A stretch of DNA of 60,990 bases from Muribaculaceae bacterium. Its GTDB lineage: Bacteria > Bacteroidota > Bacteroidia > Bacteroidales > Muribaculaceae. Positions 17,795-27,130 of this stretch are shown piece by piece. The position numbers and the translations under genes were made by a program. Positions within the stretch are counted from its first letter, which is position 1; every line of letters starts with the position of its first letter. The stretch is from contig JAIDYR010000108.1 in NCBI GenBank assembly GCA_029057985.1, positions 1 through 60,990 on the forward strand, written 5' to 3'. Below the pieces are notes generated by a model. That model saw nothing but the letters and a program-made list of their open reading frames with translations. It was not told the origin of the DNA and did not search any database.

Positions 17795-19156
17795 ATGAAA
17801 TCCGACATCAAAGATATTAAGAATCTCGTAATCCTCGGAGCAGGGGAGAGCGGAGTCGGCGCGGCCATCCTCGGATTGGCAAAAGGGATGGACGTTCTCA
17901 TCTCCGATTTCGGCTCGATTCCGGAAAAATACCTGGAAGTCATCCGCGAGCGTAATATCCCTTACGAACAGGGAGGACATTCCGAAGAGCAGATTCTGAA
18001 AGCTGATATGGTAGTAAAAAGTCCGGGCATCCCCCCGACGGCTCCAATCGTGCGCAAAATCACAGAAAAGGGGATACCCGTCGTCTCCGAGATTGAGTTC
18101 GCGGGATATTTCACTAATGCCAAGATGATCTGCATTACCGGCTCCAACGGGAAAACGACCACTACCCTGCTCATTTACCACATCCTCAAGAAAGCCGGGC
18201 TGGACGTCGGGCTTGCAGGCAACGTAGGATTCAGTCTGGCGCGTCAGGTTGCGGAAGACCCGCATGAATACTACGTCATCGAACTCTCAAGTTTCCAGCT
18301 TGAGAATATGTTTGACTTCAAGGCCCACGTAGCAGTAATCCTCAACGTCACACCTGATCACATGGACCGCTACGACCATAAGATGGAACTCTATACGGCT
18401 GCCAAATTCCGCATCCTGCAGAATCAGACTCCGGAAGACTTCTTTATCTATTGGATGGAGGATCCCATCATTGCCGAGCAAGTCAAATGCGTGCAGTCGG
18501 AGGCCCTGCGCCTCCCCTTCAGCGAGCACCGGAGTGAGGAATCGGCTGCTTGGCTCGATGATTCAGGAATCGTACATTTCGAGACTCCGCGCGACGTATG
18601 GGAAATCCCGCGCGACCGACTTTCACTGACCGGACTCCATAACCTCTATAACTCCATGGCTGCCGGACTCTCGGCCTCGGCTCTGGATATCCGAAACGAC
18701 GTAATCCGCGACGCCTTGGCTGATTTCGAAGCCGTAGAGCATCGCCTGGAATTTGTGAAGGAAATAGACGGCGTCACTTATATCAACGATTCCAAAGCCA
18801 CAAACGTCAACTCTACTTGGTACGCTCTGGAAAGCATGACCCGGCCTACGATTCTTATTCTTGGCGGCAAGGACAAGGGTAACGATTACTCCGAAATTCT
18901 GCCGCTCGTAAAAGAAAAAGTGAAAGCAATCGTCTGCATGGGAGTCGACAACACCAAGCTTCTTGACTTCTTCAGCGCCGAAGTCCCGGAAATCCGCGAC
19001 ACTCACTCTATCGAAGAAGCTGTCAGGGCATGCGCCCAACTGGCTGCCGAGGGCGACGCGGTGCTTCTATCTCCCTGCTGCGCAAGCTTCGACCTCTTCA
19101 AAAGCTACGAACATCGCGGCCAACTCTTCAAAGAATGTGTAAGCGCACTTAGCTGA
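17795..19156 (+). CDS. murD: UDP-MurNAc-L-alanine:D-glutamate ligase
   Basis: 453 residues. Adds D-glutamate to UDP-MurNAc-L-Ala in the cytoplasm. N-terminal Rossmann-like motif LGAGESGVGAA, central ATP loop ITGSNGKTTTTLL near residues 111-123, and the C-terminal YINDSKATNVNSTWYAL typical of MurD. ATG start at 17795; ftsW follows 31 bp later. Confidence 0.96.
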   Translation: MKSDIKDIKNLVILGAGESGVGAAILGLAKGMDVLISDFGSIPEKYLEVIRERNIPYEQGGHSEEQILKADMVVKSPGIPPTAPIVRKITEKGIPVVSEIEFAGYFTNAKMICITGSNGKTTTTLLIYHILKKAGLDVGLAGNVGFSLARQVAEDPHEYYVIELSSFQLENMFDFKAHVAVILNVTPDHMDRYDHKMELYTAAKFRILQNQTPEDFFIYWMEDPIIAEQVKCVQSEALRLPFSEHRSEESAAWLDDSGIVHFETPRDVWEIPRDRLSLTGLHNLYNSMAAGLSASALDIRNDVIRDALADFEAVEHRLEFVKEIDGVTYINDSKATNVNSTWYALESMTRPTILILGGKDKGNDYSEILPLVKEKVKAIVCMGVDNTKLLDFFSAEVPEIRDTHSIEEAVRACAQLAAEGDAVLLSPCCASFDLFKSYEHRGQLFKECVSALS

Positions 19157-19187
19157 ATCATAACATAACATATATTTTACGAAATTA

Positions 19188-20609
19188 GTGAAACGAGATA
19201 CAGAAATATCTGAAATCCTCATCAATGAGACTCTTGACGGAGAGCCGATAGCAGAGACAGGGAAGTCGCGCAAACGCGGCGCAGGGGATTCCCCGAAGGC
19301 CGCTGCCGATGCAACCGAGACCCATACAGCCAACCGCTATCTCTCTTCAAAGACTTCATCCAAGACCGTCAAGAAGCGCCCCCCGATCGACAAATATATC
19401 TGGGGAATCTATCTTTGCCTGCTCTTCGTCTCCATTGTAGAGCTTTACAGCGCCTCTTCCTCGGAGGTGACCGGCTCAAATATCTTCGGACCTCTGATCC
19501 GACATTGTATCTTTCTGGGTATAGGATTTGTCCTTGTTCTCTGGCTGCAGCGCCTCCATTACGGTTATTTCAGCCGCTTCGCATGGTTTATGGCGGGAAT
19601 ATCGTTTATACTTCTGCTGATAGCCACATTCTTCGGGGCCGATATCAACGGGGCCCAACGGGCCATAATCATCGGAGGATTTACAATCCAGCCCCCTGAA
19701 ATAGTCAAACTTACTGTCCTTGTACTCCTGGCTACGATACTTGCCCGCAATCAACGGCCCGGCGGAGTATCGACGGGAGCGGTAGTGCTCGTTGCTCTTG
19801 TCGTCATGACTTTCGGCGGCCTTCTATGGATCAATGGCCTGACCAATATGATAATCATGATGATCGTCAGCATCGCCATGTTCCTGATCGGAGGGATTCA
19901 GCTGAAGAAGCTTGCGGCTGTTTTTGTAGCTTACGGCCTTTGTCTTGGCGCTTTTGTGACGATAAAGAATGCAACTCCCTCTTCAGCAGAATATGACAGC
20001 ATCGGACAGACTGAGAATGCCGAGGCGACCATCGGACGAACAGCCACTCACGAAGGACGCCTCTCACGCTATCTCAAAGGGGTCAAGCCGACCGACAAGA
20101 TCGACGACTATAACCGCCAGGAAATGTTTGCGCGCATGGCGCAGGCCAATGGCGGCTTCATAGGCCCCGGTCCGGGTCATTCCCGCGAGAATGCCCGGTT
20201 GCCGCTCGCCTTCTCGGATTATATTTATTCGATTATTGTAGAAGATCTGGGATTCCTCGGTGGAATAGGAGTGCTTCTGCTCTATCTCCTGCTGCTCGGA
20301 CGCGCAGGCCGCGTAGCTTATAAATGCAACCGCGCATTCCCGGCCTTCCTTATCATGGGATGCGCCGTGCTGATAGTCTCGCAGGCTCTGGTACACATGG
20401 CAATCGTCACCGGAGTCGCTCCGGTCAGCGGCCAACCACTCCCCTTCATTTCCAAAGGCGGAACGTCGATAATAGTTATGTCTATGGCGATAGGAGTGAT
20501 GCTCTCTGTCAGCCGCTATGCTGTCGTCTCCAAAGACCGCAAGGCCAATAAGGAAGAGCTCTCGAAACTTTCCGACGGCCTGCAGGCAGCAAACTATTCG
20601 GCTCAGTAG
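19188..20609 (+). CDS. ftsW: Septal peptidoglycan glycosyltransferase FtsW (SEDS family)
   Basis: 473 residues read from a GTG at 19188. About 65 hydrophilic N-terminal residues precede ten predicted membrane helices. SEDS signatures are present: LYSASSSE, INGAQRAIIIGGFTIQPPEIVKL and the C-terminal SGQPLPFISKGGTSI. It polymerises lipid II at the septum with the FtsI transpeptidase encoded upstream. The long cytoplasmic N-terminus is variable in this phylum and the true start could be slightly different. Confidence 0.94.
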   Translation: MKRDTEISEILINETLDGEPIAETGKSRKRGAGDSPKAAADATETHTANRYLSSKTSSKTVKKRPPIDKYIWGIYLCLLFVSIVELYSASSSEVTGSNIFGPLIRHCIFLGIGFVLVLWLQRLHYGYFSRFAWFMAGISFILLLIATFFGADINGAQRAIIIGGFTIQPPEIVKLTVLVLLATILARNQRPGGVSTGAVVLVALVVMTFGGLLWINGLTNMIIMMIVSIAMFLIGGIQLKKLAAVFVAYGLCLGAFVTIKNATPSSAEYDSIGQTENAEATIGRTATHEGRLSRYLKGVKPTDKIDDYNRQEMFARMAQANGGFIGPGPGHSRENARLPLAFSDYIYSIIVEDLGFLGGIGVLLLYLLLLGRAGRVAYKCNRAFPAFLIMGCAVLIVSQALVHMAIVTGVAPVSGQPLPFISKGGTSIIVMSMAIGVMLSVSRYAVVSKDRKANKEELSKLSDGLQAANYSAQ

Positions 20610-20675
20610 CATGATTCAGATTCGTTATTATTTAATCGGCGAAGAAATATCCCTCATAAACTCAAAATTGACAAA

Positions 20676-21773
20676 GTGAAAAAGTATAAGATATTGATTT
20701 CGGGAGGTGGCACGGGCGGCCATATCTTCCCCGCTCTCTCCATAGCCAATGCCCTCAAACGCCGGCTGAACGCCGATATTCTTTTTGTCGGGGCCGACAA
20801 TCGGATGGAGATGGAGCGGATCCCGGCTGCCGGTTACCCCATCAAGGGTCTGCCCGTCGTCGGATTCAACCGCAAGAATCTCCTTAAAAATATCAGTGTC
20901 CTCTTCAAACTGCGTAAAAGTCTGAATATGGCACGCAAGATTGTCGATGAGTTCAAACCCGATATCGCCATAGGAGTAGGAGGCTATTGCTCCGGGCCTA
21001 CCCTTAAGGCCGCTCAGCGACGCGGAGTGCCGACTCTGCTTCAAGAGCAGAATTCATACGCCGGAGTGACCAATAAACTTTTGGCTAAAAAAGCCGAGAA
21101 AATATGCGTCGCTTACGAGAATATGGAGCGATTCTTTCCGGCCGACAAGATTATCCTGACGGGCAATCCAATCAGAAAAGATCTTCTTGATCATGCCAAA
21201 TCTCCCGAAGAAGCCCGTCACAGCTTCGGATTGGACCCCAACCGTCCTACTATCCTCGTCATCGGAGGCTCCTTGGGCGCCCTGACGATGAATGAAAGCC
21301 TCGAGCAGGAACTGCGCCGGCTCAATGAAGCGGGACTGCAGGTCATCTGGCAGACAGGGAAGAGCTTCATAGATCGGGCCAAGGCTGCGGCAAAAGGGAT
21401 GAAAGGGGTAGTCGTGACTCCTTTCATATCGGATATGGCTTCGGCCTATGCAGCCGCCTCCGTCGTAGCCTCTCGCGCCGGCGCCGGATCGATCTCCGAA
21501 CTGGAAGTCCTCGGAAAACCCTGCGTCCTTGTCCCCTCTCCCAACGTGGCGGAGGATCATCAGACGAAGAATGCCCGCGCCCTTTCTGACCGCGGGGCCG
21601 CTATTCTGGTGGCCGACGCCGACGCACGCACGCAACTTGTCGACACTCTTCTGCAATTAGCCTCCGATCCGGAGCGCCTGGAAGAAATGAAAAAAGAAAT
21701 CTCCAAAATGGCTCTCCCATCCGCCGATGATAAAATCGCCGATGAGGTCATATCGATTCTGAATAAAGATTGA
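20676..21773 (+). CDS. murG: UDP-GlcNAc:undecaprenyl-PP-MurNAc-pentapeptide GlcNAc transferase
   Basis: 365 residues from GTG 20676. Makes lipid II from lipid I at the inner face of the membrane. The glycine-rich N-terminus ISGGGTGGHIFPALSIA binds the lipid-diphosphate, VIGGSLGALTMNE and ASRAGAGSISELEVLGKPCVLVP belong to the UDP-GlcNAc site. It is followed by murC after only 7 bp. Confidence 0.97.
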   Translation: MKKYKILISGGGTGGHIFPALSIANALKRRLNADILFVGADNRMEMERIPAAGYPIKGLPVVGFNRKNLLKNISVLFKLRKSLNMARKIVDEFKPDIAIGVGGYCSGPTLKAAQRRGVPTLLQEQNSYAGVTNKLLAKKAEKICVAYENMERFFPADKIILTGNPIRKDLLDHAKSPEEARHSFGLDPNRPTILVIGGSLGALTMNESLEQELRRLNEAGLQVIWQTGKSFIDRAKAAAKGMKGVVVTPFISDMASAYAAASVVASRAGAGSISELEVLGKPCVLVPSPNVAEDHQTKNARALSDRGAAILVADADARTQLVDTLLQLASDPERLEEMKKEISKMALPSADDKIADEVISILNKD

Positions 21774-21780
21774 GAAAAGA

Positions 21781-23157
21781 ATGGAAAAGAATAGTTTATA
21801 TTTCGTAGGAGCCGGGGGTATCGGCATGGCCAATCTGATCAGATATTTTCTTTCAAAGGGGAGCAGGATTGCCGGATATGACCGTACGTCTACCCTGCTG
21901 ACATCTCAACTTACAGAGGAAGGAGCCGATATCGTCTTTGAAGATAACCCCGACCTTATACCGGAGGAGTTCCGCGATCCGGAGAAGACACTTGTCGTCT
22001 ATACTCCGGCCGTAGGAGCCGACAACAGGATCCTCTCGTGGTTTCGCGACCGCGGATTTGAAGTCATCAAGCGCGCCCGATTGCTGGGCCTCATAACTCT
22101 TCATTCAAAGGGGATATGCATAGCCGGATCCCACGGGAAGACCACTACCTGCTCCATGACGGCCAATATCTTGCGGCGCACTCCCGACGGAGTCAACGCT
22201 TTTCTCGGCGGAATCCTGCGCAACACAGGCTCCAATCTTGTCGTCTCCGACCGATCCGAATATTCAGTAATCGAAGCTGACGAATACGACCGATCCTTTC
22301 ATCAGCTCTCCCCTTTCATAGCCGTGATCACATCCTGCGATCCCGACCATCTCGATATCTACGGCGACGAGGAGCATTACCTTGAGGCATTCTCAATTTT
22401 CACATCTCTCATCCGCCCCGGAGGAGCCCTGCTGCTTCATACGGGATTGAAGATGCAGCCTGACCTGAAGCCGGGAGTGAGACTATTCTCTTACTCCGGG
22501 ACGTCTGAAGGGGATTGGCACGCTGAAGATATCACTTACGGCGAAGGGACCCTAACGTTTACTCTCGTCGGACCCGACGGACTGCGCATCAAGGACATCA
22601 GTCTCGGAGTTCCTGTAGAAATCAATATAGACAATGCCGTAGCCGCAGCCGCCGCCTCAATCCTGGCTGGAGCGACGCCGGAAGATGTGAGGAAGGGTCT
22701 GGCCGATTTCAAAGGCGCACGACGCAGATTCGAGATTCACCTCGACGGCAAAGATGGCTCCCCGGTGCTGATCGATGACTATGCCCATAGCCCTAACGAA
22801 GTGGCGGCTTCGATTCGCTCCGTCAGAAAACTCTATCCCGGACGTCGGCTCAGCGTCATCTTTCAGCCCCATTTATATACCCGCACCCGCGATTTCGCTC
22901 CGGAATTCGCCCGGGCACTCTCCGATGCCGACGAAGTAATAATGCCCGAGATATATCCTGCCCGCGAGCAGCCTATCCCCGGAGTCGACAGCAATCTGAT
23001 TCTGAAAGATGTCAAATCAGAAAAAAAATGTCTTTGTCTGCGAAAAGATTTGCTTGATTTCATAAAAAATAGTAACTTTGAAGTGTTGATGACTCTCGGA
23101 GCCGCCGACATTGACACGTCGCTCCCTGACATCAAGAAAATTCTGCTCGAAAAATAA
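21781..23157 (+). CDS. murC: UDP-N-acetylmuramate:L-alanine ligase
   Basis: 458 residues. Adds L-Ala, the first amino acid of the stem peptide. N-terminal motif FVGAGGIGMANL, ATP loop IAGSHGKTTTCSM (about 116-128) and C-terminal VLIDDYAHSPNEVAASI. The start at 21781 is 7 bp after murG, so they are co-translated. ftsQ follows after 29 bp. Confidence 0.96.
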   Translation: MEKNSLYFVGAGGIGMANLIRYFLSKGSRIAGYDRTSTLLTSQLTEEGADIVFEDNPDLIPEEFRDPEKTLVVYTPAVGADNRILSWFRDRGFEVIKRARLLGLITLHSKGICIAGSHGKTTTCSMTANILRRTPDGVNAFLGGILRNTGSNLVVSDRSEYSVIEADEYDRSFHQLSPFIAVITSCDPDHLDIYGDEEHYLEAFSIFTSLIRPGGALLLHTGLKMQPDLKPGVRLFSYSGTSEGDWHAEDITYGEGTLTFTLVGPDGLRIKDISLGVPVEINIDNAVAAAAASILAGATPEDVRKGLADFKGARRRFEIHLDGKDGSPVLIDDYAHSPNEVAASIRSVRKLYPGRRLSVIFQPHLYTRTRDFAPEFARALSDADEVIMPEIYPAREQPIPGVDSNLILKDVKSEKKCLCLRKDLLDFIKNSNFEVLMTLGAADIDTSLPDIKKILLEK

Positions 23158-23186
23158 GCTGAATCCTTACCCGAGAGAACTTTGAC

Positions 23187-24113
23187 ATGGCGCCCGCTAC
23201 CAAGAAAATACTGAAATGGTCGATCCTGATACTGCTGCTCGCTTACGTGGCAGGGATAACTGTGTGGGCGCGCTTTGAAGCCGACCGGCATATCATAAGG
23301 GGAATCACTATCTCCATGGAGAATGGCAAAGGGCTGTCAGATACTATCACTACCCGTGGCATCAAGGCTTCGCTGATGAAGTATCCGCAGAAAATCGTAG
23401 GTGTTCCCGCAAATACGGTCAATACCCTCGACATAGAGCGCTATCTGATGAAGATCAATAACTTCGAGGATGTAAAATGCTATGTCTCATCTGCAGGCGA
23501 ACTAAAAGTGACTATATGCCCCATGATTCCCGAGATGAGGGTCTTCGACGGAAATCAATCATACTACGTCAACAAAGCCGGGAAGCGCATCAATTCCAAC
23601 GCTGAATTTTATGCCGACGTCCCTATCGTCAGCGGACATTTCACAAAGAATTTCCGTCCTGAGAGCATTCTCCCGGTAATCAGATTCGTGAACTCCGATG
23701 AGAAACTTAAGGAAATCGTAGGAATGTTTGAGGCCCGTGGACCGCGCGATATCATTCTGATTCCGCGAATCGCAGGCCATGTCATCAATTTCGGCGACAC
23801 TACCAGACTTAAAGAGAAACGAGCGGCCCTCCTGACCGCTTACCATAAGATAATCCCTTACAAAGGCTGGGAAGAATACGACACTATCTCCGTCAAATTC
23901 CGGGGCCAGATAGTCGCTACGCGGCGCAATAAGGCTCCCCGCTTCCCGATAGAAGTCTACGAAGAGGAAATCGACCCCGAAGAGCAGGCTCTTCCCAATG
24001 ACTCGGTCCGAGAAGTTCAGCAGCCGCTGACTCCGGAGCAGAAAGCTGCCCGGAAGGCAGCCGCGGAAAAACCCAAGACCGCACAGGGAGCCTCAACATC
24101 CAACCCAACATAA
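23187..24113 (+). CDS. ftsQ: Cell division protein FtsQ
   Basis: 308 residues, bitopic. One membrane helix near residues 10-28 (WSILILLLAYVAGITVWARF), then a periplasmic POTRA/FtsQ-like region; the C-terminal ~50 residues are proline-, alanine- and charge-rich and probably disordered. FtsQ recruits FtsL/B in the divisome. Position between murC and ftsA supports the call, since FtsQ sequence is poorly conserved. Confidence 0.92.
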   Translation: MAPATKKILKWSILILLLAYVAGITVWARFEADRHIIRGITISMENGKGLSDTITTRGIKASLMKYPQKIVGVPANTVNTLDIERYLMKINNFEDVKCYVSSAGELKVTICPMIPEMRVFDGNQSYYVNKAGKRINSNAEFYADVPIVSGHFTKNFRPESILPVIRFVNSDEKLKEIVGMFEARGPRDIILIPRIAGHVINFGDTTRLKEKRAALLTAYHKIIPYKGWEEYDTISVKFRGQIVATRRNKAPRFPIEVYEEEIDPEEQALPNDSVREVQQPLTPEQKAARKAAAEKPKTAQGASTSNPT

Positions 24114-24149
24114 GAAATCTCCAACCCTCAAAGTATCCCGATAAAGAAA

Positions 24150-25478
24150 ATGGAACGTTACGTCGCTGCTATTGAAATAAGCAGCTCCAAGATAATCGGA
24201 GTCGTAGGCCGAGTCCAGGGCGCCGGCCAGGTCGACATCATAGCCGTCGAGCAGGAAAAGAACGTCGAAAGCGTCCGCTACGGTATCATCCAGAATCTGG
24301 AAGAGACCGCGACAAGACTTGCCCGCGTCCTGGAAAAGTTAGAGCGCAAACCCGTCATAGCTCCAAAAAAGATTCAGAGCGTCTTCATCGGACTTAACGC
24401 CCGGTCGCTGAGAAGCATCCCGACGACCGTGAGGCTGCAACTCCCGGATGAAACCGAAATCACGGATGAAATCATCCGTCGCCTCCGCCAGGACGCACAG
24501 AACGTCGCTATAGACTCGTCGCTTGAAATAGTCGACGTGGTGCCCCGCAAATATAAGATCGGCAAACTCGAGACCTCTTCTCCTAAAGGCAACATTGGCA
24601 ATTCGATCGCCGCTGAATATGATATCATTGTCTGCCGTCCGGAAGTAAAACGCAATATCCTGAGAGTCGTCCGCAATAAACTCGGTCTGGAAGTCGAAGG
24701 ATTCGTCGTCACTCCCCTTTCGACAGGCCATCTCATACTGTCGGCCGAGGAGAAACGCCTCGGCTGCATGCTCGTCGACATAGGCGCCGAGACCACCGCC
24801 GTCAGCATCTATCGCCATGGCGCACTGAATTATTTCGTGACGCTCCCGATGGGAGGCCGCAATATCACACGCGACCTGACTACCCTATCCATGCTTGAGG
24901 AGCGCGCGGAAGAGATTAAGATAACTCTGGGCAATGCCATTCAGCCCGAGACACCCTCCACCCTTAATCTCAAAGGAGTTAAACTGGCCGAGGTCGGCAA
25001 CGTAGTCGTAGCACGCTCTGAAGAGATTGTAGCCAATATCATAGAGCAGATATCTTACGCCGGAATCAAGGATAAAGAACTCCCAGGAGGGATAATATGC
25101 ATCGGAGGCGGGGCCAAACTGAACGGAATGACAGAACTCCTGTCGCGTCAGTTAGGCGGGATTCAGGTGAAAGTAGGACGTCTACCCTCTTACGTGCATC
25201 TTGAGGATGTCAAGGGCCCGAGTTCGGAAATTGTGGAAGTGGCAAGCGTACTCTACGCCGGAGCGACACTGACCGATGCCCAATGCCTCGAAAATCCCTC
25301 GCAGGAGGAACTTCCCGTAATCGGCACAGACCCCGGCGATGATGAACCCGAAGAAAAAACACCTGATAACAAGGAACGCGCCTCTTCCGGATCGCTGAAA
25401 TTCGTCAGCAAGATCAAGAGCGGACTCTCCCGGCTATTTGCAACTCCCGACGACGAAGACAACGATATGCTCGATTAA
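24150..25478 (+). CDS. ftsA: Cell division protein FtsA (actin-like)
   Basis: 442 residues. Actin-fold ATPase that tethers FtsZ to the membrane. Phosphate-binding segments are visible: RYVAAIEISSSKIIGVVG at the N-terminus, CMLVDIGAETTAVSIY around 207-222, and GGIICIGGGAKLNGM around 310-324. The C-terminal part ends with a basic helix (LKFVSKIKSGLSRLF) that fits the amphipathic membrane anchor, followed by an acidic tail. ftsZ lies 120 bp downstream. Confidence 0.96.
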   Translation: MERYVAAIEISSSKIIGVVGRVQGAGQVDIIAVEQEKNVESVRYGIIQNLEETATRLARVLEKLERKPVIAPKKIQSVFIGLNARSLRSIPTTVRLQLPDETEITDEIIRRLRQDAQNVAIDSSLEIVDVVPRKYKIGKLETSSPKGNIGNSIAAEYDIIVCRPEVKRNILRVVRNKLGLEVEGFVVTPLSTGHLILSAEEKRLGCMLVDIGAETTAVSIYRHGALNYFVTLPMGGRNITRDLTTLSMLEERAEEIKITLGNAIQPETPSTLNLKGVKLAEVGNVVVARSEEIVANIIEQISYAGIKDKELPGGIICIGGGAKLNGMTELLSRQLGGIQVKVGRLPSYVHLEDVKGPSSEIVEVASVLYAGATLTDAQCLENPSQEELPVIGTDPGDDEPEEKTPDNKERASSGSLKFVSKIKSGLSRLFATPDDEDNDMLD

Positions 25479-25598
25479 TACTACGGCCGGATATTACTTC
25501 AGGGTAAGTCCGGCCCCGGAAATCACCTGCGAATACCCTTTACGGGCGCCGGCTTCCCCCGGCTAATCGCTCTCCAACGAAAATGACAGACTAAGACA

Positions 25599-26987
25599 AT
25601 GAACGAATACTACAATACTATCGGATCCGAAGGATACTCCGACGCGCAGGGAGGCATCAACGACGCGTCGAATTTCCTCAGCGATTCCAACCAGGATATC
25701 ATCAAAGTCATCGGCGTAGGCGGAGGTGGCGGCAATGCCGTCAACTATATGTTTAAGCAAAACATCCCCAACGTCAACTTCGTCGTCTGCAACACTGACG
25801 AGCAGGCTTTGAAGAAATCTCCCGTTGCCCATAAGCTCATCCTCGGTCCGGAGATCACTCACGGCCGCGGCGCCGGCAATCTCCCGGAAATAGGCCGACA
25901 ATGCGCTGAAGCATCGGCAGAAGACATCAAGCGCCTCTTCGATGACCATACGGAGATGGTCTTCATCACAGCCGGAATGGGCGGCGGAACAGGCACTGGT
26001 GCCGGGCCCGTCGTAGCCCGGCTGGCAAAAGAAGCCGGACTCCTCACGATCGGCATAGTCACCGTGCCTTTCCTCTTCGAAGGACAGAAAAAAATCCTCA
26101 AGGCCCTCGACGGAGCGGCCGAAATGAAGAAGCATGTCGACGCCCTGCTGGTCATCAATAACGAAAACCTCATCGACCTCTACAAGGACCTCAATTTCTT
26201 CAATGCCTTCGAGCATGCCGATGACACTCTGGCCAATGCCGCACGCTCTATCTCGGAAATCATATCCGAAAACTGCTATATCAACGTCGATTTCCAGGAC
26301 GTCAAGACTATCCTCAAGGATTCGGGGACGGCAATCATCTCGACAGCCTACGGTGAAGGAGAACATCGCATCTCGGATGCCATCTATAATGCTCTCCACT
26401 CCCCTCTTCTGAAGACCCACGATATATATACCTCCAAGCGACTTCTCTTTAAATTCGTCTGCTCGCGCGAGGCCGAGAATCCGCTGCGCGCTGAAGAAAT
26501 CAACGAAATCCGGCAGTTTACGGATAATCTGCCGAAAAGCATCGATGTCAAATGGGGCATCGGCGACAATCCTGAACTCGGAGACGCTGTCAAGGTCACT
26601 ATCCTGGCCTCAGGATTCGACGTCACTCTGCGCGAGGGGGATCACGACGGCGGAATCAAATTCCGTCCGGACGATGATACAAAGCCGAAGGACGAAAAGC
26701 CCTCGGCCGCTACCAAGGAGCAGATGGAAGAAGTCTACGGCACTGAAAAGCTCAATAAGCAGATACGCGATGCCGCAAAGGTGAAATATGCCGTGCTCCA
26801 GCCCAATCAATTTGATGACCTCGAAGTCATAGCCATGCTTGAGCGCACTCCGACCTTCAATCGCGACCGCCGATTCAACGAAGAGCTCAACAAGATCTCC
26901 CAAGGACTCTCCCATGAAGCCAACTACGGAAATCCGGCGCCGGCTGATCCCTCTTCGGGCGCGGCGTCCAACAGAATCTCCTTCTGA
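25599..26987 (+). CDS. ftsZ: Cell division protein FtsZ (tubulin-like GTPase)
   Basis: 462 residues. Forms the cytokinetic Z ring. The N-terminal ~30 residues precede IKVIGVGGGGGNAVNYM; the tubulin signature GGGTGTG is at 128-134, and NNENLIDLY and FVCSREAENPL-type T7-region sequences follow. The C-terminal ~120 residues are low-complexity linker, as in Bacteroidetes, ending SNRISF. Last gene of the dcw run. The 120-bp gap from ftsA contains a GC-rich hairpin (about 25487-25516), so it may also have separate control. Confidence 0.97.
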   Translation: MNEYYNTIGSEGYSDAQGGINDASNFLSDSNQDIIKVIGVGGGGGNAVNYMFKQNIPNVNFVVCNTDEQALKKSPVAHKLILGPEITHGRGAGNLPEIGRQCAEASAEDIKRLFDDHTEMVFITAGMGGGTGTGAGPVVARLAKEAGLLTIGIVTVPFLFEGQKKILKALDGAAEMKKHVDALLVINNENLIDLYKDLNFFNAFEHADDTLANAARSISEIISENCYINVDFQDVKTILKDSGTAIISTAYGEGEHRISDAIYNALHSPLLKTHDIYTSKRLLFKFVCSREAENPLRAEEINEIRQFTDNLPKSIDVKWGIGDNPELGDAVKVTILASGFDVTLREGDHDGGIKFRPDDDTKPKDEKPSAATKEQMEEVYGTEKLNKQIRDAAKVKYAVLQPNQFDDLEVIAMLERTPTFNRDRRFNEELNKISQGLSHEANYGNPAPADPSSGAASNRISF

Positions 26988-27130
26988 GTCTCTTATCCAC
27001 GACCTAATTCCCTGAAGAGTCACGGATTCTACGGACATCCCGGACCCGGCAAGACTTGACGACCGATAATCCGGACAAAACTAAATCAATAACCTCAATA
27101 TTCGAATTTTTCTCTCTCCTCTATTTCCCG